Below are positions 16,446-24,374 of a stretch of 34,085 nucleotides of DNA, piece by piece (positions within the stretch are counted from its first letter, which is position 1; each line of letters opens with the position of its first letter). The translations under genes and the position numbers were made by a program. A model generated the notes under the pieces. It ran no database searches, was not told where the DNA came from, and saw only the letters and a list, made by a program, of their open reading frames with translations. The DNA lies in NCBI GenBank assembly GCA_945883785.1, contig CAMCYD010000010.1, positions 1 to 34,085 on the forward strand. The letters run 5' to 3'. Source of the DNA: Helicobacter pylori PMSS1 (GTDB lineage Bacteria; Campylobacterota; Campylobacteria; Campylobacterales; Arcobacteraceae).

Positions 16446-17162
16446 ATGAAAATTAGTATAAATAAAATTGAATTTGATATTGATGATAAAATAACAAATC
16501 TACTTGATGCATTTTTGTATATTAAAGAAAATATCAACAAAAGTTTTGCTTTTAATTATGGTTGTAGAAGCGGTAATTGCGGTACTTGCAGTGTGCGAGT
16601 GAATGGAAGTGAAGTTCTGGCTTGTACTGCCAATATCAAGAATCTTGATGAGATTTTACCACTGAAGAATCTTCCTGTAGTGAAAGATTTGATTGTTGAT
16701 AATGAAAATATAAAAATCAAATTAAAGCTCGCGGAGGCTTTTTTATCAGTAACGGATACTAAAATTACAATTAGTCAAAATGAAGTAGATAAAATTGATA
16801 TTGAAAGTAGTTGTATCTTGTGCAATAGCTGTTATAGTTCATGCCCAGTATATGAAGCAAACCAAGAATTTTTAGGTCCATTTGCGCTCACTCGTGCATA
16901 TAGATATCTCAACGATACAAAAGAGTTATCTAACAAATCTAAGCTAGATGCTATTCAAAGTAATGGTGTGTGGGATTGTACTTTGTGTGGAGCTTGTAAT
17001 ATGGTTTGTCCACAAAATATTGATATTAAAAATGATATATTAAAATTACAAAATTTGAGTGTTCAAAATGGTTATCCAAATCCAGCCTTTAGTTCTTCAA
17101 ACACGTTTAGTGATGGATTTAATTCGTTTTTAAGTGGAGGATTTAACCCTAACGGATTTTAA
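16446..17162 (+). CDS. sdhB: Fumarate reductase/succinate dehydrogenase iron-sulfur subunit
   Basis: Electron-transfer subunit of 238 aa. A plant-type [2Fe-2S] domain has C40, C45, C48 and C60. Two further sets follow: C123-x2-C126-x2-C129-x3-C133-P and C178-x2-C181-x2-C184-x3-C188-P. In classical SdhB/FrdB the last motif is C-x5-C-x3-C and carries [3Fe-4S]. The extra Cys181 suggests a second [4Fe-4S], as in type E (archaeal-like) enzymes. An unusual Ser/Phe/Gly/Asn-rich tail covers 214-238. AGGATGAG precedes the ATG. No membrane-anchor or SdhE (CCG-domain) gene follows. Confidence 0.92.
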   Translation: MKISINKIEFDIDDKITNLLDAFLYIKENINKSFAFNYGCRSGNCGTCSVRVNGSEVLACTANIKNLDEILPLKNLPVVKDLIVDNENIKIKLKLAEAFLSVTDTKITISQNEVDKIDIESSCILCNSCYSSCPVYEANQEFLGPFALTRAYRYLNDTKELSNKSKLDAIQSNGVWDCTLCGACNMVCPQNIDIKNDILKLQNLSVQNGYPNPAFSSSNTFSDGFNSFLSGGFNPNGF

Positions 17163-17170
17163 TCTTCTAG

Positions 17171-18361
17171 CTATTCTACTATATGCCCTACAAATTTAGA
17201 CATATTATCGAGTATCTTTCCACCTTTTCTAAAACCTAGCCCACAAGCTTCGTAAGCATAAAAAACTCCTGCTTGATAACTATTTCCCTCTTCATCTTTG
17301 GGAAACTCTACATACTCTTGATAAATAGCTTTAAAGCTATCGTAAACACCTTCTGTTTGCATCTCTATTGAATTATCACTATTTATGATTGTTACATTAG
17401 CCCCTTCTCGTCCAAAAGAGGGTTTTTTGACTTGTTTTTTCCCTTTAAGTTTCTCAAATGATGTTTCAAGCAATAAAGGATGATTCGGATATAAATCCCA
17501 TAATATTTTCATAATCCCTTTGCTTTGGAAGAGTAGTGTGTATGCGGGATTGAAAATAATTGCCTTTTGATTTTCAATTAGTTCGGTGAGTATTAATGCT
17601 AATTCACCCTCTTCAATAGCTATATTTTCCCAAGGAATAAGTTTAAACCAAAATTCAAAAAGCTCATCATCTTTTGTTATCCCATCCTCACCAAACATAA
17701 CCTCATCAACAAAAGCAAAATCTGTTTCAAAACCTACTTCACTTGCTATATGTTGCAATAGTTTTACAGTATATTCCTCTTCAATATTTCCCTTAATTGA
17801 TGAGAAAAGTATCTTCCAGCCGAGTTTTTCATAATGCTCATCAAATTTTTCAATATCACTATTTAGAGTAATAATTCGTCTAAAATTATCTCCAATGGCT
17901 TCATATATTGAGTTAAACTGACTAGATTCATCTAAAGTATTAAATTTCAATATTGCCCACTGAATGATTGCTGTTTCAAATAAAGAGGTAGGAGTGTCTG
18001 CATTAAATTCAATTAATTTGATTGATTTTCCATCAATTCCTCCAGCTAAATCAAATCTTCCATATAAATGCCAATGAACATCATTTTCCCAAGATTTTTT
18101 AATCATATCTACTAAATTGAAAGGTATATCTAGCTCATGGAAAAGATTATTATCTATCACAAACTGTCCAGCTTCTACATACATATCATAGAGTTCATTA
18201 GTTGCATCATAAAAGCTTGTTGCTTCTTGTTCACTCAGCTGAATCAATTTATTTGAGATATAAGAACTATTATCTAAATCGGTATGCCAAGTAAACCCAA
18301 TAGATTCTAAATAACTATTTGTTAGTGGTTTAAGTTCTTTCAATTTCACTTTATGCTCCAT
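17171..18361 (-). CDS. Glutathionylspermidine synthase-like (GspS/YgiC) ATP-grasp protein
   Basis: A 396-aa protein of the GSP-synthase ATP-grasp family (E. coli YgiC, C-terminal half of Gss). Family features are GFTWHTD near the N-terminus, the preATP-grasp segment with WHLYGRFDLAGG and KLIEFNADTPTSLFE, and the Gly-rich loop PSFGREGANV. The physiological substrate of these stand-alone members is not established. The frame is open for 62 more codons upstream, but the ATG at 18361, inside the preceding gene's last codons behind TATGGAG, fits the family start. The pairing with a lipoprotein parallels E. coli ygiB-ygiC. Confidence 0.88.
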   Translation of the reverse strand: MEHKVKLKELKPLTNSYLESIGFTWHTDLDNSSYISNKLIQLSEQEATSFYDATNELYDMYVEAGQFVIDNNLFHELDIPFNLVDMIKKSWENDVHWHLYGRFDLAGGIDGKSIKLIEFNADTPTSLFETAIIQWAILKFNTLDESSQFNSIYEAIGDNFRRIITLNSDIEKFDEHYEKLGWKILFSSIKGNIEEEYTVKLLQHIASEVGFETDFAFVDEVMFGEDGITKDDELFEFWFKLIPWENIAIEEGELALILTELIENQKAIIFNPAYTLLFQSKGIMKILWDLYPNHPLLLETSFEKLKGKKQVKKPSFGREGANVTIINSDNSIEMQTEGVYDSFKAIYQEYVEFPKDEEGNSYQAGVFYAYEACGLGFRKGGKILDNMSKFVGHIVE

Positions 18362-19004
18362 AAGTACTGCTTGATGCGGGTGCTTTATTTGAGTTGTTAA
18401 AATAGCCACTTTTCGCTGTATTTGTGGTACTTTTTCCAGTTGATGTACCACTTGAACCACTTGAACCACTTGATGGTTTGTTGAAACTATTAACACTTTT
18501 ACTATAAGTTTGAGGTGATTTATAGTTTGTTCTTCTTTGGTTTTCATAATTGCTATTGTTAAAAAGTTTATTTCCTATATATGCCCCAATCATAGCTCCA
18601 GCTGCACTCGCAAGGAGCGTTTCCCCTAAACTCATACCACCACTACTCATAGATGGATTTGTAAGTCCTGAAGTATTGTTATCAATTTTTTTCGCTTCAT
18701 TTGCTACTAATGTATCAATCTCCTCTTTTGATAAAATTCTCTCTTTTCCATCTTCTCTTAAAACAATAGTGGTATTGGTACTAGGAAATTCATCAACTAT
18801 TTTATAACTTCCATCTGGTGATTTTTCTATCACAACGAAAACATTTTTCTTTTCACTGACATTTGAAAGTGCCGATTCGGTTTGTTGTGGTTGCTCTTGT
18901 TTATTTTCACAACCTGCAAAACTAACAAGTAGCATTGAACCAAATCCACCAACTATCGCAAAATTTGATATCTGTTTTAAAAAATACTTTTTATCTCTTT
19001 TCAT
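18351..19004 (-). CDS. UPF0323-family lipoprotein
   Basis: A 217-aa predicted lipoprotein. The signal peptide has a charged MKRDKK start and a lipobox-like SFAGC with Cys32. A central region has a beta-rich VFVVIEKSPDGSYKIVDEF. A glycine-zipper-like helix follows (SLGETLLASAAGAMIGAYIG), then a long Ser/Asn/Gly-rich tail. UPF0323 is a Campylobacterota family of unknown function. The stop overlaps the GspS-like start by 11 nt, so the two are co-translated and may act together at the envelope. Confidence 0.85.
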   Translation of the reverse strand: MKRDKKYFLKQISNFAIVGGFGSMLLVSFAGCENKQEQPQQTESALSNVSEKKNVFVVIEKSPDGSYKIVDEFPSTNTTIVLREDGKERILSKEEIDTLVANEAKKIDNNTSGLTNPSMSSGGMSLGETLLASAAGAMIGAYIGNKLFNNSNYENQRRTNYKSPQTYSKSVNSFNKPSSGSSGSSGTSTGKSTTNTAKSGYFNNSNKAPASSSTYGA

Positions 19005-19015
19005 TGTTTACTCTT

Positions 19016-20422
19016 TTATCTTCCAAAATTACTTTCTATCGCAGTATCAATTCTTTTGATTGTCTCTTCAATACCTAATATAGCTATGATATCATATACA
19101 GAAGGTGCTTGTGTTGCCCCTGTTAAACTGATTCTAATAGGTTGAAAAAGTTCTGGAAATTTCAATCCATTTTCACTAATAAAAGGTTTTGTTACCGCTT
19201 CAATATCTGGTGCAATATGTAAATCTTTTTCGTTTACCCTTAAAAGTTCACAATATTGTTTAAGCATCCCCATTGTATTCTCTTTTATAAACTTATTTAC
19301 ACCAGCGATTTCATACTCAGTTGGGAGATTTAAAATAGCTTCTATACTCTCTTTTAATTCAACTATTGTATTTGCTCTCTCTTTACAAAGGTCAAGTATC
19401 ATCTCTTTTTTATCATGTCCAACAAGATGAAAATCAAAAAATTCCAACTCTTTACTCAATCTTTCATTCGATACATTTTTAATATAGTGGCTATTTAACC
19501 AATTTAATTTTTCACTATTATATGCTGATGCAGATTTGTTGATATTGTTTGGATCAAATAATTCTAACATCTCTTCAATACTAAAAATCTCTTGATCTCC
19601 ATTTGACCATCCAAGTCGTACAAGAAAGTTTAAAAGTGCTTCTGGAAGATAACCCAATCTTTTGTATTCCATCACATCCATTGCACCATCTCTTTTTGAA
19701 AGCTTTTTCCCTTGTGGATTATTTATCATTGGTATATGGTAAAACTTTGGTACATCAAACCCTAATGCATTATACACAACAATCTGTTTTGGAGTATTTG
19801 AAAGGTGATCATCACCCCTTATTACATCTGTTATCCCCATCAAATGATCATCAATCGCTACTACAAAATTGTATGTTGGGATTCCATTTCCTCTAGCTAT
19901 TACAAAATCATCAACTTGATTTGCATCAAATTTCATAGCACCTTTTACACCATCTGCAAATTCAATAGTTCCACTTGTCGGAGCTTTGATTCTTATAACT
20001 GGTTCAATATCAGCTGGAATTTCTGGAAGTACTTTACCACTCTCAGGTCGCCAAGTTCCATCATATCTTGGTGTTTCTTTATTAGCTTCTTGGGCTTCTC
20101 TTAAAGCTTGTAACTCCTCTTTAGACATATAACACTTATAAGCATTTCCATTTTCAAGTAATCTATCAATATACACTTTATAAATATCTATTCTTTTTGA
20201 TTGATATTCAATCACACAATCACTCGGCATCCCAACCCATTCAAAAGCTTCTAATATAGCTTTGACAGCATCTTCACTATTTCTAGCCATATCTGTATCT
20301 TCAATTCTAAGTTTAAACTCTCCACCTGTTTTTTTTGCCCATAAATAACTATAGAGTGCTGTTCTAAGCCCTCCAATATGTAGGTATCCTGTTGGACTTG
20401 GTGCAAATCTTGTTATTGCCAT
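19016..20422 (-). CDS. gltX: Glutamyl-tRNA synthetase
   Basis: Class I synthetase, 468 aa. HIGH motif in PSPTGYLHIGGLRTALY at the N-terminus, KLSKRDGA as the KMSKS loop, and a C-terminal helical anticodon-binding domain. Many Campylobacterota carry two GltX paralogues, one charging tRNA-Gln with Glu for the amidotransferase route. Which type this is cannot be decided here. ATG 20422 follows the 38-aa gene by 1 nt, with AAAGGA upstream. Confidence 0.95.
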   Translation of the reverse strand: MAITRFAPSPTGYLHIGGLRTALYSYLWAKKTGGEFKLRIEDTDMARNSEDAVKAILEAFEWVGMPSDCVIEYQSKRIDIYKVYIDRLLENGNAYKCYMSKEELQALREAQEANKETPRYDGTWRPESGKVLPEIPADIEPVIRIKAPTSGTIEFADGVKGAMKFDANQVDDFVIARGNGIPTYNFVVAIDDHLMGITDVIRGDDHLSNTPKQIVVYNALGFDVPKFYHIPMINNPQGKKLSKRDGAMDVMEYKRLGYLPEALLNFLVRLGWSNGDQEIFSIEEMLELFDPNNINKSASAYNSEKLNWLNSHYIKNVSNERLSKELEFFDFHLVGHDKKEMILDLCKERANTIVELKESIEAILNLPTEYEIAGVNKFIKENTMGMLKQYCELLRVNEKDLHIAPDIEAVTKPFISENGLKFPELFQPIRISLTGATQAPSVYDIIAILGIEETIKRIDTAIESNFGR

Positions 20423-20423
20423 T

Positions 20424-20540
20424 TTATGTATCCTTTTTATCTTTATTTAATTCATCTTGATTCATTTTGATAAAGAAATATACTCCACCAAATCCTACTG
20501 CTAGTGTAAAAATTACTAATATTGCATCAAGTATCCCCAT
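20424..20540 (-). CDS. Small single-span membrane protein (38 aa)
   Basis: A 38-codon frame whose ATG lies inside the last codons of rlmN (stop at 20527) behind AAAGGAGAAAAC, and whose stop is 1 nt before the gltX ATG. It encodes one hydrophobic helix (about residues 3-24, ILDAILVIFTLAVGFGGVYF) and a Lys/Asp-rich cytoplasmic tail. The coupling on both sides argues that it is translated. Function is unknown. Confidence 0.62.
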   Translation of the reverse strand: MGILDAILVIFTLAVGFGGVYFFIKMNQDELNKDKKDT

Positions 20541-21591
20541 TTGTTTTCTCCTTTAATTGTCCACAAGCTGCACTAATATCAAGCCCTTTAGATTCCCTTA
20601 TAGTGCAAAGTAATCCTTTGCTTATCAATCTTTCTTGAAATTTTACCATATTGTTTCTTGATGGTCTTTCGTATGGTGTATCTGGATAAGGGTTAAAATA
20701 TATCAGATTAACTTTTGATGGAATCCCTGATAAAAGCTTAATGAGTTTATCTGCACTTTTTAAATCATCATTTTTATCTTTAATCACTAGATACTCAAAC
20801 ATTATCTTTTTTCTCGTATCAACTGGAAACTTTTTTACTGCATCTATAATAGATTGAATATTATAAGCCTTATTCATCGGAATCAATTCACTTCGAAGGT
20901 TATCATCAACAGCATGAAGAGAGATAGCTAGTTGGACACCCAAATCAAGATTTGCTAGTTTATTTATCTTATCACTTATCCCACTTGTGGAAATTGTTTG
21001 TCTTCTTGTACTTATAGCAAGTCCATCAAGTTCACTGATGATTTTGATTGATTGGACTAAATTATCATAATTATCAAGTGGTTCTCCCATCCCCATATAG
21101 ACAATATTAACTGATTTATTTTCTGGTATATTATTTAGATGTTTGAGATATTTGATTTGAGCTACTATCTCTCCAACAGTGAGATTTCTTGTAAAACCAC
21201 CTTTTGCCGTAAGACAAAAACTACACCCAACTTTACACCCAACTTGTGAGGAGATACAAAAAGTATATTTCCCCCCTTGCTCGATATTCCCATCTTCATC
21301 TTTTATTTCATCTTTCATAAGTAAAAAAACTGCTTCTACAGTATGTCCACCTCCAAATTCGAAAAGATATTTTATTGTTCCATCAGAGCTTTTTTCCTCT
21401 TTAACAATTTTACAAATATCTATTGGATATTTCTCTTGTAATTCCTCTTTCAACTCTTTTGGTAGATTTTTCATATCATCATAAGAGGTAGCATATTTTT
21501 TATAGAGCCAATTATAAATTTGTTTTGCTCGAAATGATGGCTTTATTTGTTGTTGTAGTTCTTCTAAAGTATAATCATATATTGTTTTAAT
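20527..21591 (-). CDS. rlmN: Dual-specificity RNA methyltransferase RlmN, apparent ATT start
   Basis: Radical-SAM enzyme making 2-methyladenosine at A2503 of 23S rRNA and A37 of some tRNAs. The CxxxCxxC cluster motif is CKVGCSFC; also present are MGMGEPLDNY and the C-terminal DISAACGQL cysteine. Homology to the family N-terminus (YTLEELQQQIKPSFRAKQIY) continues 39 codons above the first ATG (21474). No ATG, GTG or TTG occurs in that extension before an in-frame stop. The only well-placed codon is ATT 21591, 6 nt after AAAGGA, giving 354 aa, normal for RlmN. Either ATT is used or a single base differs from ATG. Confidence 0.88.
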   Translation of the reverse strand: MKTIYDYTLEELQQQIKPSFRAKQIYNWLYKKYATSYDDMKNLPKELKEELQEKYPIDICKIVKEEKSSDGTIKYLFEFGGGHTVEAVFLLMKDEIKDEDGNIEQGGKYTFCISSQVGCKVGCSFCLTAKGGFTRNLTVGEIVAQIKYLKHLNNIPENKSVNIVYMGMGEPLDNYDNLVQSIKIISELDGLAISTRRQTISTSGISDKINKLANLDLGVQLAISLHAVDDNLRSELIPMNKAYNIQSIIDAVKKFPVDTRKKIMFEYLVIKDKNDDLKSADKLIKLLSGIPSKVNLIYFNPYPDTPYERPSRNNMVKFQERLISKGLLCTIRESKGLDISAACGQLKEKTNGDT

Positions 21592-21603
21592 TTTAAATCC
21601 TTT

Positions 21604-21619
21604 AGTTCCATGTGGAACA
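21604..21619. promoter_or_regulatory. parS-like palindrome (weak)
   Basis: AGTTCCATGTGGAACA resembles the bacterial parS consensus TGTTNCACGTGNAACA with two mismatches at informative positions. It is 14/16 identical to a second site at 30144-30159. It sits just upstream of the rlmN Shine-Dalgarno. ParB binding is speculative. Confidence 0.2.
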
Positions 21620-21621
21620 TT

Positions 21622-22164
21622 TTATTTTTTAATTATAAGTTTTTTCTCTTCTAAATAGTTTACAAGCTTCTTGATTGCTTCTTGATGGTTGTTTAAAAAG
21701 TCTTTATGAGCATCTTGATTTGTATAGTTAGTAATAACGAAAATACCAGCCATAGGAATATCAAACTCTTGAGCAACACTACATACAGAAAAGAACTCCA
21801 TATTCTCAATTCCTATATTGTATTGTTCAAACTCTTTTGAAATTTGAAAATCTGTTGTAATGTAGTTTGAGCTATTGACAATCGTTTCATCTTTAAAAGT
21901 GAGATTTTGTGTTTTGATAACATTATCAAGAGGAGTATAACTTTTCTCTTCTAAAAAAGACAATTCAAGATTTGCCCCACTACTACTTTCAACTATATCA
22001 AAAATATTGTAGTTACCATAACTCCCAGCACTCCCAACAAATATCAAATAATCTGGTTTATCAAATAAACACAACCTTGTAAGATTAATCGCACTGTTTA
22101 CAAGACCAATCCCAATAGGGATAGCAAAATCAAATGCTTCACTTTTCCCTGCAGATACTATCAT
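21622..22164 (-). CDS. Nucleoside phosphorylase superfamily protein
   Basis: A 180-aa protein with the purine/uridine phosphorylase fold: GLVNSAINLTRL, the glycine-rich FVGSAGSYG, and the base/ribose-binding segment IGIENMEFFSVCSVAQEF, where the family usually has an (E/D)ME(A/G) motif. It is shorter than MTA/SAH nucleosidases (about 230 aa), lacking N-terminal elements, so substrate is uncertain; it could be a purine-nucleoside phosphorylase or a nucleosidase. The ATG overlaps the methyltransferase stop by 4 nt, and pairing with a SAM enzyme fits recycling of SAM by-products. rlmN follows after 30 nt. Confidence 0.75.
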   Translation of the reverse strand: MIVSAGKSEAFDFAIPIGIGLVNSAINLTRLCLFDKPDYLIFVGSAGSYGNYNIFDIVESSSGANLELSFLEEKSYTPLDNVIKTQNLTFKDETIVNSSNYITTDFQISKEFEQYNIGIENMEFFSVCSVAQEFDIPMAGIFVITNYTNQDAHKDFLNNHQEAIKKLVNYLEEKKLIIKK

Positions 22165-22769
22165 TCTTTTGCTCCAGTAGCTATAAAAACATCATATAAT
22201 CTATCAGGCTTTTCAATAGAATGCAATTTTTCTATAGTGATATCAAGAAGACCCGCTTTAAGAAATGCTTGATAAATCTCCTCTTCACTAAAGCCAAAAT
22301 GGACAACATCAGTGTTATCACTATGGAATGTTCCATCCTCTTTATAAAGATCAGCAATAAAAAGTTTTCCACCAACTTTGAGAGAATGTGCCAATTTAAA
22401 AATAAAATCTTCAATATTATTGATATGGTGCATTGTCATATTTGTAACTACAATATCGTATTGATTCACACTTAAATCTTCTTTATTTATATCGTGAATA
22501 TTTCCAAAAATATTATCCATTCCAATTTGTTTTGCTTTTTCATTATACACTTCAATCATCCCAAAAGAATAATCCAGTCCTTCAACAAAACTCACATCTC
22601 CTGCAAATCCGAATGAGACCAAACCACTACCACAGCCATAATCAAGTACTTTAAAGTTCTTGATATCACACTTTAAATGTTCTTTAACCTTATCTACAAA
22701 AACCATTGCTCCAGCAACTCGTTCTGGCTTACTATCCCAAGCTTTTGCTAAATCATCAAATCTTCCCAT
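22161..22769 (-). CDS. Class I SAM-dependent methyltransferase
   Basis: A 202-aa Rossmann-fold methyltransferase. Motif I is VLDYGCGSGLVSFGF, the acidic ribose-binding residue lies in VEGLDYS, motif IV is YDIVVTNMTMHH, and LKVGGKLFIADLYKEDG is post-IV. Substrate is unknown; the architecture resembles small-molecule methylases. It overlaps hisF by 1 nt (TAATG) upstream and the nucleoside phosphorylase-like gene by 4 nt downstream. Confidence 0.88.
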   Translation of the reverse strand: MGRFDDLAKAWDSKPERVAGAMVFVDKVKEHLKCDIKNFKVLDYGCGSGLVSFGFAGDVSFVEGLDYSFGMIEVYNEKAKQIGMDNIFGNIHDINKEDLSVNQYDIVVTNMTMHHINNIEDFIFKLAHSLKVGGKLFIADLYKEDGTFHSDNTDVVHFGFSEEEIYQAFLKAGLLDITIEKLHSIEKPDRLYDVFIATGAKE

Positions 22770-23533
22770 TACAACCTCACAGGAATATTATTTGATTGTA
22801 AATATCTTTTTAAATCCATAATATCTATCTCTTTAAAGTGAAAAATAGAAGCAGCAAGTGCAGCTTCAGCACCACCAATAGTAAAAGCATCTTTCATATG
22901 CTCCATTGTCCCCGCTCCACCACTTGCAATTACAGGGATATCAACCGCACTACTTATCTGTTTTGTAATATTAAGCTCAAATCCTGTTTTAGCGCCATCT
23001 GTATCCATTGATGTGAGGAGAATCTCACCAGCACCTCTGTTATAAACCTCTTTTGCCCATGCAACAGCATCAAGCCCAGTATCTTCTCTCCCACCTTTTA
23101 CAAATACGTGATAACTCCCATCTGCAACTTTTTTGACATCAATCGCAACAACAATACATTGACTTCCAAATCGTTTAGCACTCTCATTGATAAAATTAGG
23201 ATTTACAACAGCACTTGAATTGACACTCACCTTATCACAACCAACATTGAGGAGATTATAGATATCTTCTAGTTTTCTAATTCCACCACCAACTGTGAGT
23301 GGTATAAAAACCTCAGAAGCCACTTTTTTTACAACATCAACAATAGTATCTCTCCCCTCATGGCTTGCACCAATATCAAGGAAAGTTATCTCATCAGCAC
23401 CTTCAAGATTGTATCTCTTAGCAACTTCTACAGGGTCACCTGCATCACGAAGCCCCAAAAAATTAACCCCTTTAACAACTCTTCCATTGTCTACATCAAG
23501 ACAAGGGATTATCCGTTTCGCAAAATAATTCAT
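22769..23533 (-). CDS. hisF: Imidazole glycerol phosphate synthase subunit HisF
   Basis: Cyclase subunit that uses ammonia from HisH to make imidazole glycerol phosphate and AICAR. TIM barrel of about 254 aa. [16 protein letters not shown] carries the first catalytic Asp, VVAIDVKK the second, and the phosphate loops are TVGGGIR and ASGGAG. The ATG at 23533 is chosen because GGAT lies about 7 nt upstream; an ATG four codons earlier (23545) lacks a Shine-Dalgarno. It is the first gene of the eight-gene minus-strand operon. Confidence 0.96.
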   Translation of the reverse strand: MNYFAKRIIPCLDVDNGRVVKGVNFLGLRDAGDPVEVAKRYNLEGADEITFLDIGASHEGRDTIVDVVKKVASEVFIPLTVGGGIRKLEDIYNLLNVGCDKVSVNSSAVVNPNFINESAKRFGSQCIVVAIDVKKVADGSYHVFVKGGREDTGLDAVAWAKEVYNRGAGEILLTSMDTDGAKTGFELNITKQISSAVDIPVIASGGAGTMEHMKDAFTIGGAEAALAASIFHFKEIDIMDLKRYLQSNNIPVRL

Positions 23534-23617
23534 ATATTTATCCATTAAAATTGGTAGTTTTTTGAATTTTAACTAAACTTGATATTAATAGAGATTAAAT
23601 TTAAGGACGATAGGATA

Positions 23618-23667
23618 TGAGATTTGATAAAATCTCAGCTACACACCATATTTATTTTACAATATGG
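23618..23667 (+). promoter_or_regulatory. Two tandem perfect hairpins in the hisF/SpoU divergent gap
   Basis: TGAGATTT-gata-AAATCTCA (23618-23637) is followed closely by CCATATT-8 nt-AATATGG (23646-23667), both perfect stems upstream of the SpoU methylase start at 23691. Neither is followed by a T-run, so they are not obvious terminators. They could be a structured leader or operators. Confidence 0.35.
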
Positions 23668-23690
23668 CATTAATTTATTGGCGGTCAATC

Positions 23691-24374
23691 ATGATAGTTT
23701 ATGGCAAACAGATAGTATTTTATATTTTGGAAAAACATCCAAAAATCATCCGACAGATATTTTTAACAAAGGAACTTGATAAAAAATTGTTTAACAAATT
23801 TATGAATATTGGTGCAAAAATCATAAGACCAGATGAACAAAAAGCTCAAAGCTTAGCACGAGGAGGAAATCATCAAGGTTTTTTACTTGATATTGGTGAT
23901 TTTTGTTTCGAAGATATAAATCAAATTAAGAAAAAAGATTTTGTTGTTATTTTAGATGGACTTACGGATGTTGGGAATATTGGTGCTATTGCACGAACTT
24001 GCTATGGACTTGGAGTTGGTGGCTTAGTTATTTGTGGGCTTAAACATTTTGATATGGCTCCAGTTGTAAGAACAAGTAGCGGAACTGCACTTGATTTGCC
24101 AATCGCTTTGATTCAAAATAGTAGTGATTTAGCAAATGAACTTAAACAATTAAAGTTTACTTTGGTTGGTGCTGATGCTAGTGGGTATGATATTAAAACT
24201 GTAGAAAAAAATAAAGGGCAAAAAATAGCTTTATTTTTAGGTAGTGAAGGAGAGGGTCTATCTGGCAAAATTTTAAAAAAACTAGATATCAAATTATCCA
24301 TTAAAATGGAAAATAATTTTGATAGCTTGAATGTTTCAGTTGCTGCTGGGATATTAATACATTCTTTAACATAA
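23691..24374 (+). CDS. TrmH/SpoU-family rRNA 2'-O-methyltransferase (RlmB-like)
   Basis: SPOUT-fold RNA ribose methylase of 227 aa. Motif 1 is VGNIGAIARTCYGLG (catalytic Asn/Arg), motif 2 LFLGSEGEGLS, motif 3 LNVSVAAGILIHSL. A short N-terminal substrate-binding domain is present. It is most like 23S rRNA Gm2251 methylase RlmB, but tRNA methylases share these motifs. ATG 23691 begins MIVYGKQ, the family-like start; the frame is open 9 codons further, but no Shine-Dalgarno supports that. The stop overlaps the next start by 1 nt (TAATG). Confidence 0.88.
   Translation: MIVYGKQIVFYILEKHPKIIRQIFLTKELDKKLFNKFMNIGAKIIRPDEQKAQSLARGGNHQGFLLDIGDFCFEDINQIKKKDFVVILDGLTDVGNIGAIARTCYGLGVGGLVICGLKHFDMAPVVRTSSGTALDLPIALIQNSSDLANELKQLKFTLVGADASGYDIKTVEKNKGQKIALFLGSEGEGLSGKILKKLDIKLSIKMENNFDSLNVSVAAGILIHSLT

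Noticed and set aside
18362-18547. 62-residue N-terminal extension of the GspS-like protein
   Set aside because: It overlaps the Ser/Gly-rich tail of the UPF0323 gene in another frame and has the low-complexity VVQVVQVV pattern of an antisense-like shadow.
22326-22339. ATGGAA-TG-TTCCAT palindrome as a further parS-like site
   Set aside because: It lacks the CACGTG/CATGTG core and is explained by codons of the methyltransferase.
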